DNA from: Stenotrophomonas sp. Marseille-Q4652
GTDB lineage: Bacteria; Pseudomonadota; Gammaproteobacteria; Xanthomonadales; Xanthomonadaceae
Assembly: GCF_916618915.1 (NCBI RefSeq)
Contig: NZ_CAKAKE010000001.1
Span: 1,426,001-1,490,000, forward strand
DNA length: 64,000 nucleotides
Direction of reading: 5' to 3'
The translations under genes were made by a program, and so were the position numbers. Positions 26,309 to 35,276 of the stretch are shown one piece after another. The notes under the pieces were generated by a model. It saw only the letters and a list, made by a program, of their open reading frames with translations. It was not told where the DNA came from and did not search any database. Positions within the stretch are counted from its first letter, which is position 1, and every line of letters starts with the position of its first letter.

Positions 26309-27187
26309 ATGTCCGAAGACGACAGTAGTACCCCGGCGGAACATGCCGAAAAGAAGCGCGGCTGGCTTGACCGACTGGCCGCCGCGTTCTCCAGCGAACC
26401 CCATACCCGCGACGAGCTGGTTGCGGTCCTGCACAACGCGCAGGAAGAGGGGGTCATCGCTGCCGATACCCTGAAGATGATGGAAGGCGCCATTTCGGTG
26501 GCCGAGCTAACCGTGGGCGACGTGATGGTCTCGCGTTCGCAGATGGTCTCGCTGCCGGTGGAGGCGCCCTTCCTGGAATTGATGAAGCAGGTGGTCGAGA
26601 CCGGCCATTCGCGCTTCCCGGTCCATGGCGAGAACAAGGACGACATCCTTGGCATCCTGCTGGCCAAGGACCTGCTGCGTGGCGTGGTCGCCGATCATGG
26701 CCCGGGCAGCATCCGCGAGCTGCTGCGCCCCGCCGTGCTCATCCCCGAATCGAAGAAGCTCAATGTCCTGCTCAAGGAGTTCCGGCTCTCGCGCAACCAC
26801 ATGGCAATCGTGGTCGACGAATACGGCGGCGTGGCCGGCCTGGTGACCATTGAGGACGTGCTGGAGCAGATCGTCGGCGAGATCGACGACGAGCACGACG
26901 AGGCCGAGGACCACACCGCGCAGATCGCCATCCAGGCCGACGGCCAGTACGTTGTCGACGCGCTGACCGCGATCGGCGATTTCAACGACCGCTTCAGCGC
27001 CGACTTCCCCGATGACGACTACGACACCATCGGCGGCCTGGTGACCGAGGCCATCGGGCACCTGCCCGAAACCGGCGACGAGCTGACCCTGGACCGCTTC
27101 GTGTTTCGCGTCGCCCGGGCCGACGCGCGCCGCGTGCAGGCCTTCCACGTCACCGTGCTGCCGCCCGAAGAACAGGTGGAAGATTGA
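26309..27187 (+). CDS. corC: CorC/YbeX CBS-domain protein (HlyC/CorC family)
   Basis: Cytoplasmic protein of 292 residues with two CBS domains (about 60-190; VGDVMVSRSQMVSLPVEAP, VDEYGGVAGLVTIEDVLEQIVGE) and a C-terminal CorC/HlyC transporter-associated domain (YDTIGGLVTEAIGHLPETG). Members are linked to magnesium and cobalt efflux or ribosome-related stress. The start at 26309 avoids an unsupported upstream extension. Its stop TGA overlaps the TTG start of the next gene, which suggests coupling. A -10-like TAGACT lies some 40 bases upstream. Confidence 0.92.
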   Translation: MSEDDSSTPAEHAEKKRGWLDRLAAAFSSEPHTRDELVAVLHNAQEEGVIAADTLKMMEGAISVAELTVGDVMVSRSQMVSLPVEAPFLELMKQVVETGHSRFPVHGENKDDILGILLAKDLLRGVVADHGPGSIRELLRPAVLIPESKKLNVLLKEFRLSRNHMAIVVDEYGGVAGLVTIEDVLEQIVGEIDDEHDEAEDHTAQIAIQADGQYVVDALTAIGDFNDRFSADFPDDDYDTIGGLVTEAIGHLPETGDELTLDRFVFRVARADARRVQAFHVTVLPPEEQVED

Positions 27188-28416
27188 TCCGCGCCCGGGT
27201 TTTCCGGTCGTTTGCCCCGCTGCTGGCCGTGCTCCTGGCCCTGCTGTCCTTCGCCGCGCTGGCGCAGGACGGGCAGGCCCCGGCCGGCGTGGAGGCGCCG
27301 CGGATCGGCGTGGTGACGATGCAGCCGGGCGAGGTGTTCTTCGAACGCTTCGGCCATGACGCCATCGTGGTCCTGGACCCGCGCAGCGGCCAGGCCATCT
27401 CCTACAACTTCGGTTACTTCGACCCGGGCGAGGACGACTTCATCGGCCGCTTCGTGCGCGGGGAGATGATGTATTACCTGGTCGCCCTGCCGCTGGAGCA
27501 GGACCTGGCCCAGTACCGCGACAGCGGCCGTGGCGCCAGCATCCAGTGGCTGGACCTGCGCCCCCAGCAGGCCATCGCGCTGGCAGATGCACTGGCCGAA
27601 CGTTCGCGCCCGGAAAACGCCCGCTACCGCTACGACTACTACACCGCCAACTGCGCCACGATGGTCCGCGATGCCATCGACCAGGCCCTCGGTGGCGCGC
27701 TGCATTCGCAGCTGTCCGGGCGCTCGCGCGGCAATACCTACCGCGGCGAATCGGTCCGCCTGGCCTCGCCGGCACCATGGATGTGGCTGGGCTTCGACCT
27801 CGGCCTGGGGCCGTATGCCGACCAGCCGCTGTCGCGCTGGCAGGAGGCCTTCGTACCGATGCGCCTGGCCGACAGCCTGAGGCAGGCCCGCAACAGCGAT
27901 GGACGTCCGCTGGTACAGGCCGAATACGAACTGCTACCGCACCACCTCGCTCCCGAGCCGGCCGAAAGCGTTCGCCGCTGGTGGCCTTGGCTGCTGTGCG
28001 GCGTGGTGGTCGCGTTGGGCCTGGCGTGGTTGCAGCGTCGCCATCGCCGTGTCGTTGGCGCCTTCGCCCTGCCGTTCTGGCTGTTGTGCGCGGCAGCCGG
28101 CCTGGTGCTGGCCTGGCTGTGGGGCATGACCGCGCACCAGGCCGCGTGGGGCAACCGCAACCTGCTGCTGCTCAACCCGCTGTGCCTTGGCTTGCTGCCC
28201 GCGGCATGGGCATGGCTGCGTGGCCGCGCGCCGGCACGCTGGGCGGCATGGCTGGCGTGGATGGTGGTGGCGTGCTCGGTCATTGCGCTGCTGGTCCAGT
28301 GGCTCTCACCGCAACCGCAGTTCAACCTGCAGTGGATCGTGCTGCTGCTGCCAATCCATGTGGCACTGGCCTGGGCCGCACACGTACAGCACCGCTTGCC
28401 GCTCCCGGCACGCTGA
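27184..28416 (+). CDS. DUF4105/Lnb-domain membrane protein in the lnt position, candidate lipoprotein N-acyltransferase
   Basis: Protein of 410 residues. An N-terminal signal/anchor (LLAVLLALLSFAALA) is followed by a periplasmic DUF4105 domain, now called the Lnb N-terminal periplasmic domain. FERFGHDAIVV contains H58 and DYYTANCATMVRDAID contains C157, the expected catalytic pair. About five C-terminal transmembrane helices follow (roughly 267-285, 292-313, 326-344, 353-372, 382-402). The plan resembles Lnb, the lipoprotein N-acyltransferase described in Bacteroides. It lies directly after corC, where E. coli has lnt, and no lnt is seen here. The start is a TTG overlapping the corC stop. Domain and context are seen; the enzyme activity is inference. 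Confidence 0.7.
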   Translation: MIRARVFRSFAPLLAVLLALLSFAALAQDGQAPAGVEAPRIGVVTMQPGEVFFERFGHDAIVVLDPRSGQAISYNFGYFDPGEDDFIGRFVRGEMMYYLVALPLEQDLAQYRDSGRGASIQWLDLRPQQAIALADALAERSRPENARYRYDYYTANCATMVRDAIDQALGGALHSQLSGRSRGNTYRGESVRLASPAPWMWLGFDLGLGPYADQPLSRWQEAFVPMRLADSLRQARNSDGRPLVQAEYELLPHHLAPEPAESVRRWWPWLLCGVVVALGLAWLQRRHRRVVGAFALPFWLLCAAAGLVLAWLWGMTAHQAAWGNRNLLLLNPLCLGLLPAAWAWLRGRAPARWAAWLAWMVVACSVIALLVQWLSPQPQFNLQWIVLLLPIHVALAWAAHVQHRLPLPAR

Positions 28417-28422
28417 CGCACG

Positions 28423-29436
28423 ATGCGGGGCATGCAGCAGCCCATCCCCGCATCCCCGCTCAATCCGCCCTGTGTCATCAACTGCGCCTGGTATGACGAC
28501 CGCGGCGGCCGTCGCCATATCGCGCTGGACGACATCGACGAATACCTCGCGCGCGAGGACGGCTTCGTCTGGGTCGGCCTGTACGAGCCGGACGATGCGG
28601 TGCTGGCGATCGTGCAGCGCGAGTTCGGCCTGCACGAACTGGCCATCGAGGACACCCGCAAGGCGCACCAGCGACCCAAGGCCGAGTACTATGGCAACTC
28701 GCTGTTCGTGGTGGTCCACACCGCGCAGATGGTCGAGGAGCGCATCCGCTACGGCGAGACCCACGCCTTCCTCGGCCCGCGCTTCCTGATGACGGTGCGC
28801 CACGGGGCCTCGCTGCCCTATACCTCCGTGCGGGCACGGCTGGAGCGCGAGCCGGAAATGCAGGCGCTGGGGCCGTCGTTCCCGCTGTACGCGGTACTCG
28901 ACGCGGTGGTGGACAACTACCTGCCGATCACCGACCGCTTCGGCGAGACCCTGGACCTGCTGGAGAAGGACATCTTCTCCGAGAGCTACCGCCGGCAGAC
29001 CGTGATGCGGCTGTACGAGCTCAAGCGCGAGCTCAACAAGATGCGGCTGGCGGTGTCCCCGCTGCAGGACGTGCTGGCGCAGATCCAGCGCAACCCGGGG
29101 CTGCTGATGCACGACGAGGTGCGCCCCTACCTGCGCGACGTGCTCGACCACGCCGTGCGCATCGATGATTCGATCGACACCCTGCGCGAGATGCTGGGCA
29201 CCGCGCTCAGCGTGAACCTGTCGCTGGTGACGCTGGCGCAAGGCGAGACGATGAAGCGCCTGGGTGCATGGGCTGCGCTGCTGGCCGCCCCCACCCTGAT
29301 CACCAGCTGGTACGGCATGAACTTCCAGCACATGCCCGAACTCGGCCGTCCCTGGGCCTACCCGGCGATGATCCTCGGCGTGGGCGTGGCCTGCTTCGTG
29401 CTGTATCGGCTGTTCAAGCGCGCCCGCTGGCTGTGA
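28423..29436 (+). CDS. corA: CorA-family magnesium/cobalt transporter
   Basis: Divalent-cation channel of 337 residues. A large cytoplasmic N-terminal domain and long stalk helix (about 190-270) lead to two C-terminal membrane helices, with the selectivity signature YGMNF (GMN at 298-300) and the loop QHMPELGRPWAYP. A basic tail KRARWL ends the protein. An ATG three codons downstream (28432) is an alternative start. It lies 6 bases after the DUF4105 gene and may share its transcript. Confidence 0.94.
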   Translation: MRGMQQPIPASPLNPPCVINCAWYDDRGGRRHIALDDIDEYLAREDGFVWVGLYEPDDAVLAIVQREFGLHELAIEDTRKAHQRPKAEYYGNSLFVVVHTAQMVEERIRYGETHAFLGPRFLMTVRHGASLPYTSVRARLEREPEMQALGPSFPLYAVLDAVVDNYLPITDRFGETLDLLEKDIFSESYRRQTVMRLYELKRELNKMRLAVSPLQDVLAQIQRNPGLLMHDEVRPYLRDVLDHAVRIDDSIDTLREMLGTALSVNLSLVTLAQGETMKRLGAWAALLAAPTLITSWYGMNFQHMPELGRPWAYPAMILGVGVACFVLYRLFKRARWL

Positions 29437-29438
29437 GC

Positions 29439-29459
29439 GGCGGGGCGCCCGGCCCCGCC
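29439..29459. terminator. Possible terminator between corA and the aldehyde dehydrogenase gene
   Basis: GGCGGGGC and GCCCCGCC form an eight-base stem with a five-base loop in the 39-base convergent gap. There is no T tract on either strand, so the terminator call is weak. Confidence 0.35.
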
Positions 29460-29475
29460 CCTCCCGCGGCGTGAC

Positions 29476-30843
29476 TCAGGCGACGTAGACCGTCTTGATG
29501 TTGGTGAACTCACGGATGCCGTGCACCCCCAGTTCGCGGCCATAGCCGGAGCGCTTCACGCCACCGAACGGCAGCCGCACGTCGCTCTTGACCACGGCAT
29601 TGACGAAGGCGGCGCCGCACTGCAGCTGGCAGGCGACCGCCTCGCCCCGCTGGGCATCGGCCGTCCACACGCTGCCGCCCAGGCCGTAGCGGGTGTCGTT
29701 GGCCACGCGCACTGCCTCGGCTTCGTCCCTGACCCGGATGATTGCCGCCACCGGGCCGAACAGTTCCTCGTCATAGGCCGGCATGCCGGGGCCGACGTTG
29801 TCCAGGATCGAAGCCGCATATCCGGCATGCGAGCCGGCTACCGGTTCGCAGCCCAGCAGGGGCTTGGCACCGCGTTCGATGCTGGCCTGCACCTGCTTGT
29901 GCAGCTCATCGCGCAGGTCGGCGCGGGCCAGCGGCGCCAGCGTGGTTTCTTCCCGGGTGGGATCGCCGTACACGCGCTTGCTGGCGGCGGCGACGAAGCG
30001 CTCGACGAAGGCATCGGCGATCGCATCCACCACGATGAAACGCTTGGCCGCGATGCAGGTCTGGCCGCTGTTGTCGAAACGCGAGCGCACGGCCGCGTCC
30101 ACCGTACTGTCCAGGTCCGCGTCCTCGAGCACGATGAAGGCGTCGCTGCCGCCCAGTTCCATCACGCACTTCTTGATCTGCTCGCCGGCATTGGCCGCGA
30201 TCGAGCGCCCTGCCCGCTCCGAGCCGGTCAGGGTGACGGCCACTACCCGGTCATCGCGCAGGACCTGCGCCGCCTGCTCGTTGTCGATGTGCAGCACGCC
30301 AAGCACGCCCTCGGGCGCACCGGCGGCCTGCAGCAGCTCGCCGATGGCATCGGCACAGCGCGGCACGTTGCTGGCGTGCTTGAGCAGGGCGACATTGCCG
30401 GCCATCAGCGCCGGGGCAAGGAAGCGGAACACCTGCCAGTACGGGAAATTCCACGGCATCACCGCCAGCACGCAGCCCAGCGGCTCGTAGCGCACGTAGC
30501 TGCGCTGCGCCTCGGTGGCGATGTCCTCGGACTGCAGGTAGCCGGCAGCGTGCGCGGCGTAGTGGTCGCAGACGGTGGCGCATTTGTCGATCTCGGCCAG
30601 CGCCTCGCGGCGCAGCTTGCCCATCTCGGCGGTCATCAGCTGCGCCAGGTCCTCGCGGCGCGAACGCAGCTCGCCAGCCACCTTGCGCAGCACGGCGCCG
30701 CGTTCCTCCAGCCGACGCGAGGACCAGGCCGGGAAGGCCCCGGCGGCGGCCCGCAGCCGGGCTTCCACCGCCGCCGCATCCAGCAGCGGTACGCGATGCT
30801 CCACCTTGCCGGTGGCGGGATTGATGCTTTCCTGGTGTTTCAT
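29476..30843 (-). CDS. gabD: NAD(P)-dependent succinate-semialdehyde dehydrogenase
   Basis: Aldehyde dehydrogenase of 455 residues, which would oxidise succinate semialdehyde to succinate as the last step of putrescine and GABA breakdown. It has VMPWNFPYWQVFRFLAP, the general base glutamate in MELGGSDAF (E229), and the catalytic cysteine in NSGQTCIAAKR (C263). KRSGYGRELGVHGIREF is the C-terminal family block. The ATG at 30843 is preferred because CAGGAG lies 8 bases before it. It is the last gene of the polyamine run, 86 bases after potI, and the substrate is inferred partly from that context. Confidence 0.85.
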   Translation of the reverse strand: MKHQESINPATGKVEHRVPLLDAAAVEARLRAAAGAFPAWSSRRLEERGAVLRKVAGELRSRREDLAQLMTAEMGKLRREALAEIDKCATVCDHYAAHAAGYLQSEDIATEAQRSYVRYEPLGCVLAVMPWNFPYWQVFRFLAPALMAGNVALLKHASNVPRCADAIGELLQAAGAPEGVLGVLHIDNEQAAQVLRDDRVVAVTLTGSERAGRSIAANAGEQIKKCVMELGGSDAFIVLEDADLDSTVDAAVRSRFDNSGQTCIAAKRFIVVDAIADAFVERFVAAASKRVYGDPTREETTLAPLARADLRDELHKQVQASIERGAKPLLGCEPVAGSHAGYAASILDNVGPGMPAYDEELFGPVAAIIRVRDEAEAVRVANDTRYGLGGSVWTADAQRGEAVACQLQCGAAFVNAVVKSDVRLPFGGVKRSGYGRELGVHGIREFTNIKTVYVA

Positions 30844-30929
30844 GGTCGACTCCTGGAACGATTCCGCCATGCTAATGCGGCACAGGTTGTGGCCGCGTCA
30901 GCACCCCACCCGTGGGCGGGGCACCGGAG

Positions 30930-31775
30930 TCAGCCGTTCTCCTGCTGGGCCAGGGCGATGTCGCGCTGGCGGCGCTTGTCGGCACGGGCCATCAGCCACC
31001 AGCCGACAAAGGCGGCGATCGACACCGCCAGCACCATCAGGGTGGCCAGGGCGTTGATCTTGGGGCTCACGCCCAGGCGCACCGAGGAGAAGATCTTCAT
31101 CGGCAACGTGGTCGAACTGGGGCCGGCGACGAAGCTGGCGATCACCACGTCGTCCAGCGACAGGGTGAAGGCCAGCAGCCAGCCGGAGACCAGGGCGGGC
31201 GCGATGATCGGCAGGGTAATCAGGAAGAACACCTTGAGCCGGTTGGCGCCCAGGTCCATCGCCGCCTCCTCCAGCGAGCGGTCCAGCTCCTGCAGGCGCG
31301 AGGACACCACCACGGTGACGAAGGAGATGGTGAAGGTGACATGGGCCATCCAGATCGCGACCACGCCCTTGGACGGCAGGCCGAACAACCCGCCCATTGA
31401 TACCAGCATCAGCAGGATCGACAGGCCGATGATCACCTCGGGCATCACCAGCGGTGCGGTGACCAGCGCGCCGAACAGCGTCTTGCCCGGGAAGCGCTTG
31501 AAGCGGGTCATCGTCATCGCGGCCATGGTGCCGATCACCATTGCCGCGGTGGCGGTCCAGAACGCGATCTTCAGGCTGACCCAGGCCGCTTCCAGCAGTT
31601 GCCGGTCGCGGAACAGTTCGCCGTACCACTTCACCGAGAACCCGGCCCACACCGTGGCCAGGCGCGAGGAGTTGAACGAGTACAGCATCAGCAACAGGAT
31701 CGGCAGGTACAGGAAGCCGAAGCCCAGCGCGAGGATGCCCCAGCCCAGCCAGGGGCGGCGGTTGGCCATGCTCAT
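30930..31775 (-). CDS. potI: Putrescine ABC transporter permease PotI
   Basis: Inner-membrane permease of 281 residues with six helices and the ABC-permease contact motif EEAAMDLGANRLKVFFLITL, which docks on the ATPase. The family position fits PotI/PotC, the second permease of polyamine importers. The start at 31775 overlaps the potH stop (ATGA); the frame upstream is only the other frame of potH. Works with PotF, PotG and PotH. Confidence 0.94.
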   Translation of the reverse strand: MSMANRRPWLGWGILALGFGFLYLPILLLMLYSFNSSRLATVWAGFSVKWYGELFRDRQLLEAAWVSLKIAFWTATAAMVIGTMAAMTMTRFKRFPGKTLFGALVTAPLVMPEVIIGLSILLMLVSMGGLFGLPSKGVVAIWMAHVTFTISFVTVVVSSRLQELDRSLEEAAMDLGANRLKVFFLITLPIIAPALVSGWLLAFTLSLDDVVIASFVAGPSSTTLPMKIFSSVRLGVSPKINALATLMVLAVSIAAFVGWWLMARADKRRQRDIALAQQENG

Positions 31776-32683
31776 GCCAGCTTCCCTTCCAGCGCGCGCT
31801 GCTGGTGGCGGTTGAATATCAGGATCGGCACCAGCAGCAGGGCCAGCATCACGATGGCCACCGCCGAGGCCGCCGGCCAGTCGCGGTTGCTGAAGAACTC
31901 GCCCCACAGCACGCGGCCGATCATCAGCGTGTCAGGCCCGCCCAGCATTTCCGGGATCACGAACTCGCCAACCGCCGGGATCATCACCAGCATGCAGCCG
32001 GCGATGATGCCGCTGCGCGACAGCGGCAGGGTGATCCTGAGGAACGCCTTCCACGGGCGCGCGCCCAGGTCGTAGGCGGCCTCGAGCAGGCGCTGATCGA
32101 GCTTGACCAGGTTGGCGTACAGCGGCAGCACCATGAACGGCAGGTAGCAGTAGACGATGCCGATGTAGGCCGCCACCGGGGTGTAGAGGATGCGCAGTGG
32201 CTCGTCGACCAGGCCGATCGCCATCAGCCAGCGGTTGAGGATGCCGTTGGTGTCCAGGATGCCGATCCAGGCGTAGACGCGGATCAGGAACGAGGTCCAC
32301 GACGGCAGTACCACCAGCATCATCGCGATGTTGCGCGCCGACGGGCTCATCCGCGAAATCACGTAGGCCATCGGGTAGCCGATCAACAGGGTCAGCAGCG
32401 TGGCCACCACCGCGATCTTGATCGAGCTCAGGTAGGCGACCACGTACTGGCTGTCGGTCACCAGGGCCACGTAGTTGCCCAGGTTGAGCTTGAGCGACAG
32501 CGCGTTGTCCACGTACTCGACGATCGGGCTGTACGGCGGCATGGCGATGGCCAGCCGCGCGAAGGAGATCTTCAGCACGATCAGGAACGGGATCGCGAAG
32601 AACAGCAGCAGCCACAGGTAGGGCACCGCGATCACGCCGGCGCGCGCGCCCGGCAGCCAACGCTTCCAGCCGGTCGCGCTCAT
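31772..32683 (-). CDS. potH: Putrescine ABC transporter permease PotH
   Basis: Inner-membrane permease of 303 residues, PotH/PotB type, with six helices. An EAA-like ATPase-docking loop reads EAAYDLGARPWKAFLRITLP, and VVLPSWTSFLIRVYAWIGIL is typical of the family. The ATG at 32683 overlaps the potG stop (ATGA), so potG, potH and potI are translationally coupled. Confidence 0.94.
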   Translation of the reverse strand: MSATGWKRWLPGARAGVIAVPYLWLLLFFAIPFLIVLKISFARLAIAMPPYSPIVEYVDNALSLKLNLGNYVALVTDSQYVVAYLSSIKIAVVATLLTLLIGYPMAYVISRMSPSARNIAMMLVVLPSWTSFLIRVYAWIGILDTNGILNRWLMAIGLVDEPLRILYTPVAAYIGIVYCYLPFMVLPLYANLVKLDQRLLEAAYDLGARPWKAFLRITLPLSRSGIIAGCMLVMIPAVGEFVIPEMLGGPDTLMIGRVLWGEFFSNRDWPAASAVAIVMLALLLVPILIFNRHQQRALEGKLA

Positions 32684-33819
32684 GAGGTCAGCACCACGCC
32701 GTCGTTGTCGTCCCAGCACACCCAGACCTCGTCGTTCCAGGTGATGCCGTCGCTGTCCCAGCGCTTCATGTTGGCGAAGTTGGACAGGATCTTGGCCCCG
32801 GACGGCAGGCGCACGTGGTAGACCGAATGGCTGCCGAAATAGGCGATGTCCTCGACCACGCCGCGGGCCTTGTTGGTCTCGCCTTCCGGCTCTTCCTTGC
32901 CGATGTGCACCTTCTCCGGGCGCAGGGCGAAAGCCACCGGCTGGCCCTCGTAGCCGGTGATGCCGTGGCCGACGTAGATCGGCGCCGGAAAGTCCGGGGT
33001 ACGCACAGTGACGTACTCGGGCAGGTCCTCGTCGATCACGCCCTCGATCAGGTTGACCGAGCCGATGAAGCCGGCGACGAAGCGGTTGGCCGGCTGCTCG
33101 TAGATGTCGTCGGGCTTGCCGACCTGCTGGATCCAGCCCTGGTCCATCACCGCGATGCGGGTGGCCATGGTCATCGCCTCTTCCTGGTCATGGGTGACCA
33201 TGACGCAGGTGACGCCAGACTGCTCGATGATGTTGACCAGCTCCAGCTGCATCTTCGAGCGCAGTTTCTTGTCCAGCGCGCCCATCGGCTCGTCCAGCAG
33301 CAGCAGCTTGGGCCCCTTGGCCAGCGAGCGGGCCAGCGCCACGCGCTGCTGCTGGCCGCCGGAGAGCTGGTGCGGCTTGCGTTTGGCCAGCTTGCCCAGC
33401 TGCACCAGCTCCAGCATCTCGGCCACGCGGGCGCGGATGGCGTCCCTGGACAGGCCGTCCTGCTTGAGCCCGAAGGCGATGTTCTGCTCCACCGTCATGT
33501 GCGGAAACAGCGCATAGGACTGGAACATCATGTTGATCGGCCGCTCGTAGGGCGGCAGGTCGGTGATCGGCTGGCCGTCCAGGTAGATCCGGCCCCTGGT
33601 CGGGGTCTCGAAGCCGGCCAGGCAGCGCAGCAGGGTGGATTTGCCGCTGCCCGAGCCGCCGAGCAGGGCGAAGATCTCGCCCTTGCGGATCTTCAGGGAC
33701 ACATCGTCCACGGCGACGAAGCCGTCGAACTCCTTGCGCACGCCTTCCAGCGACAGGTAGGCCTCGTCGCCGCCGGTGGCTGCCGGCGCGCGCTCCAGTG
33801 TTGCCTCGGTTGTTGCCAT
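32680..33819 (-). CDS. potG: Putrescine ABC transporter ATP-binding protein PotG
   Basis: ATPase of 379 residues that powers putrescine import. Walker A GGSGSGKST is at 54-62, the signature LSGGQQQR at 152-159, and Walker B LLLLDEP at 172-178. A C-terminal TOBE-like regulatory region follows (FALRPEKVHIG). The start at 33819 gives the length of E. coli PotG (about 377); the open frame runs back into a 262-base gap after potF that contains a terminator-like hairpin. Confidence 0.94.
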   Translation of the reverse strand: MATTEATLERAPAATGGDEAYLSLEGVRKEFDGFVAVDDVSLKIRKGEIFALLGGSGSGKSTLLRCLAGFETPTRGRIYLDGQPITDLPPYERPINMMFQSYALFPHMTVEQNIAFGLKQDGLSRDAIRARVAEMLELVQLGKLAKRKPHQLSGGQQQRVALARSLAKGPKLLLLDEPMGALDKKLRSKMQLELVNIIEQSGVTCVMVTHDQEEAMTMATRIAVMDQGWIQQVGKPDDIYEQPANRFVAGFIGSVNLIEGVIDEDLPEYVTVRTPDFPAPIYVGHGITGYEGQPVAFALRPEKVHIGKEEPEGETNKARGVVEDIAYFGSHSVYHVRLPSGAKILSNFANMKRWDSDGITWNDEVWVCWDDNDGVVLTS

Positions 33820-34040
33820 GGACCTCGTCTCGGCCGGGATAGGAAATCGATCCGGTGGCGCGTGCCCGCGGCACCGCCAGCGGTACATGATCGCAAAAGG
33901 CGGCCGATGCTGCACCGCCGCAAACCTGTTGCCGCCATCGGCCGACGATGACACCCCAGCCAGGTGTTAGCCCGGGTGAAACGCCGGCCTTGCCACGCCG
34001 GCCCATGAAAGCACCCGCCCGGGCCGATGGCAAAAGAAAA

Positions 34041-34059
34041 GGGCCGGCAATGCCGGCCC
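34041..34059 (-). terminator. Terminator or attenuator between potF and potG
   Basis: GGGCCGGC and GCCGGCCC form a perfect eight-base stem with a three-base loop, 22 bases after the potF stop. On the minus strand it is followed by TTTTCTTTTG. It could reduce transcription of potGHI relative to the binding protein gene. Confidence 0.78.
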
Positions 34060-34081
34060 TTCCCTCTCAACCCCGCATCGC

Positions 34082-35203
34082 TCAGCGACCGGTCTTGATC
34101 TCGGTCCACAGCCGGGTATAGAGCTTGTCCACTTCCGGAGTGTTGATCGAGTAGGTGAACATCTTGGCCGCCACGTCCGCCGGCGGGTAGATGGTCTGGT
34201 CCTCACGAATGTCCTCGTCCACCAGCGGCGTGGCCGCGGTCACCGGGTTGGCGTACTGGATGAAGTTGGTGTTGGCCGCGGCCACTTCCGGCTGCAGCAG
34301 GTAGTTGATGAAGGCGTAGGCCGCTTCCGGATGCTTGGCATCCTTCGGGATCGCCAGCATGTCGAACCACTGCGGGGCGCCTTCCTTCGGGATCGAGTAG
34401 GCCACTTCCACGCCGTTCCCGGCCTCTTCGGCGCGGTCACGGGCCTGGATGATGTCACCCGACCAGCCCACCACCAGGCAGGTGCTGCCATTGGCCAGCG
34501 AACCGACGTACTGGCTGGAGTGGAAGTTCTGCACGTACGGGCGGATCGACTTCAGCAGGTCGGCGGCCTTCTGGATCGCGGCCGGGTCGTTGCTGTGCGG
34601 ATCCTCGCCCAGGTAATGCAGGGCGATCGGGATCATGTCGGCCGGGGTGTCCAGGACGGTCACGCCGCAGTCCTTCATCCTGGCGATGTTCTCCGGCTTG
34701 AACACCAGGTCCCAGGAGCTGGCGATCTCGGTGCTGCCGCCGAAGCGCTCCTTGAGCTTTTCGACGTTGTAGCCGATGCCGGTGGTGCCGATCATGTACG
34801 GCACGCCGTACTTGTTCTCCGGGTCCTGGGTGGCGATGCGCGCCATCACGTCCGGATCCAGGTTGGCCAGGTTCGGGATCTTGCTCTTGTCCAGCGGCAG
34901 GAACACGCCGGCCTGGATCTGGCGGCCGAAGAAGTTCAGCGTCGGCACGACGATGTCGTAGCCGCTGTTGCCGGTCAGCAGCTTGGTCTCGACCATCTCG
35001 TCGCTGTCGAACACATCGTAGGTCACCTTGATGCCGGTGGCCTTCTCGAAGTTCGGGATGGTGTCCTCGGCGATGTAGTCCGAGTAGTTGTAGACGTTGA
35101 GGACCTTTTCCTCGCCGCCTTGAGCGGTCTCGCCCTTGCTGTCATTGCCGCCACAGGCGGCCAGCAGGGAGGCGACGCCCAGGGTCAGGATTCGCAGCTT
35201 CAT
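34082..35203 (-). CDS. potF: Putrescine-binding lipoprotein PotF
   Basis: Extracytoplasmic solute-binding protein of 373 residues in the PotD/PotF family. The signal peptide ends in a lipobox (SLLAAC, Cys17), so it is probably membrane-anchored rather than free in the periplasm. The mature part starts with VLNVYNYSDYIAEDTIPNFE, and SSWDLVFKPENIARMKDCGV and YANPVTAATP are also typical. Putrescine specificity is inferred from the neighbouring genes. GGAGAACCC precedes the ATG. Genes potGHI follow after a hairpin. Confidence 0.92.
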   Translation of the reverse strand: MKLRILTLGVASLLAACGGNDSKGETAQGGEEKVLNVYNYSDYIAEDTIPNFEKATGIKVTYDVFDSDEMVETKLLTGNSGYDIVVPTLNFFGRQIQAGVFLPLDKSKIPNLANLDPDVMARIATQDPENKYGVPYMIGTTGIGYNVEKLKERFGGSTEIASSWDLVFKPENIARMKDCGVTVLDTPADMIPIALHYLGEDPHSNDPAAIQKAADLLKSIRPYVQNFHSSQYVGSLANGSTCLVVGWSGDIIQARDRAEEAGNGVEVAYSIPKEGAPQWFDMLAIPKDAKHPEAAYAFINYLLQPEVAAANTNFIQYANPVTAATPLVDEDIREDQTIYPPADVAAKMFTYSINTPEVDKLYTRLWTEIKTGR

Positions 35204-35276
35204 GGGTTCTCCAGTATTCCGGATGGGAGGGGGACCGGCCGGGCCGGCAGCGGCCGCCAGCGTAACGGTGAAGGAC

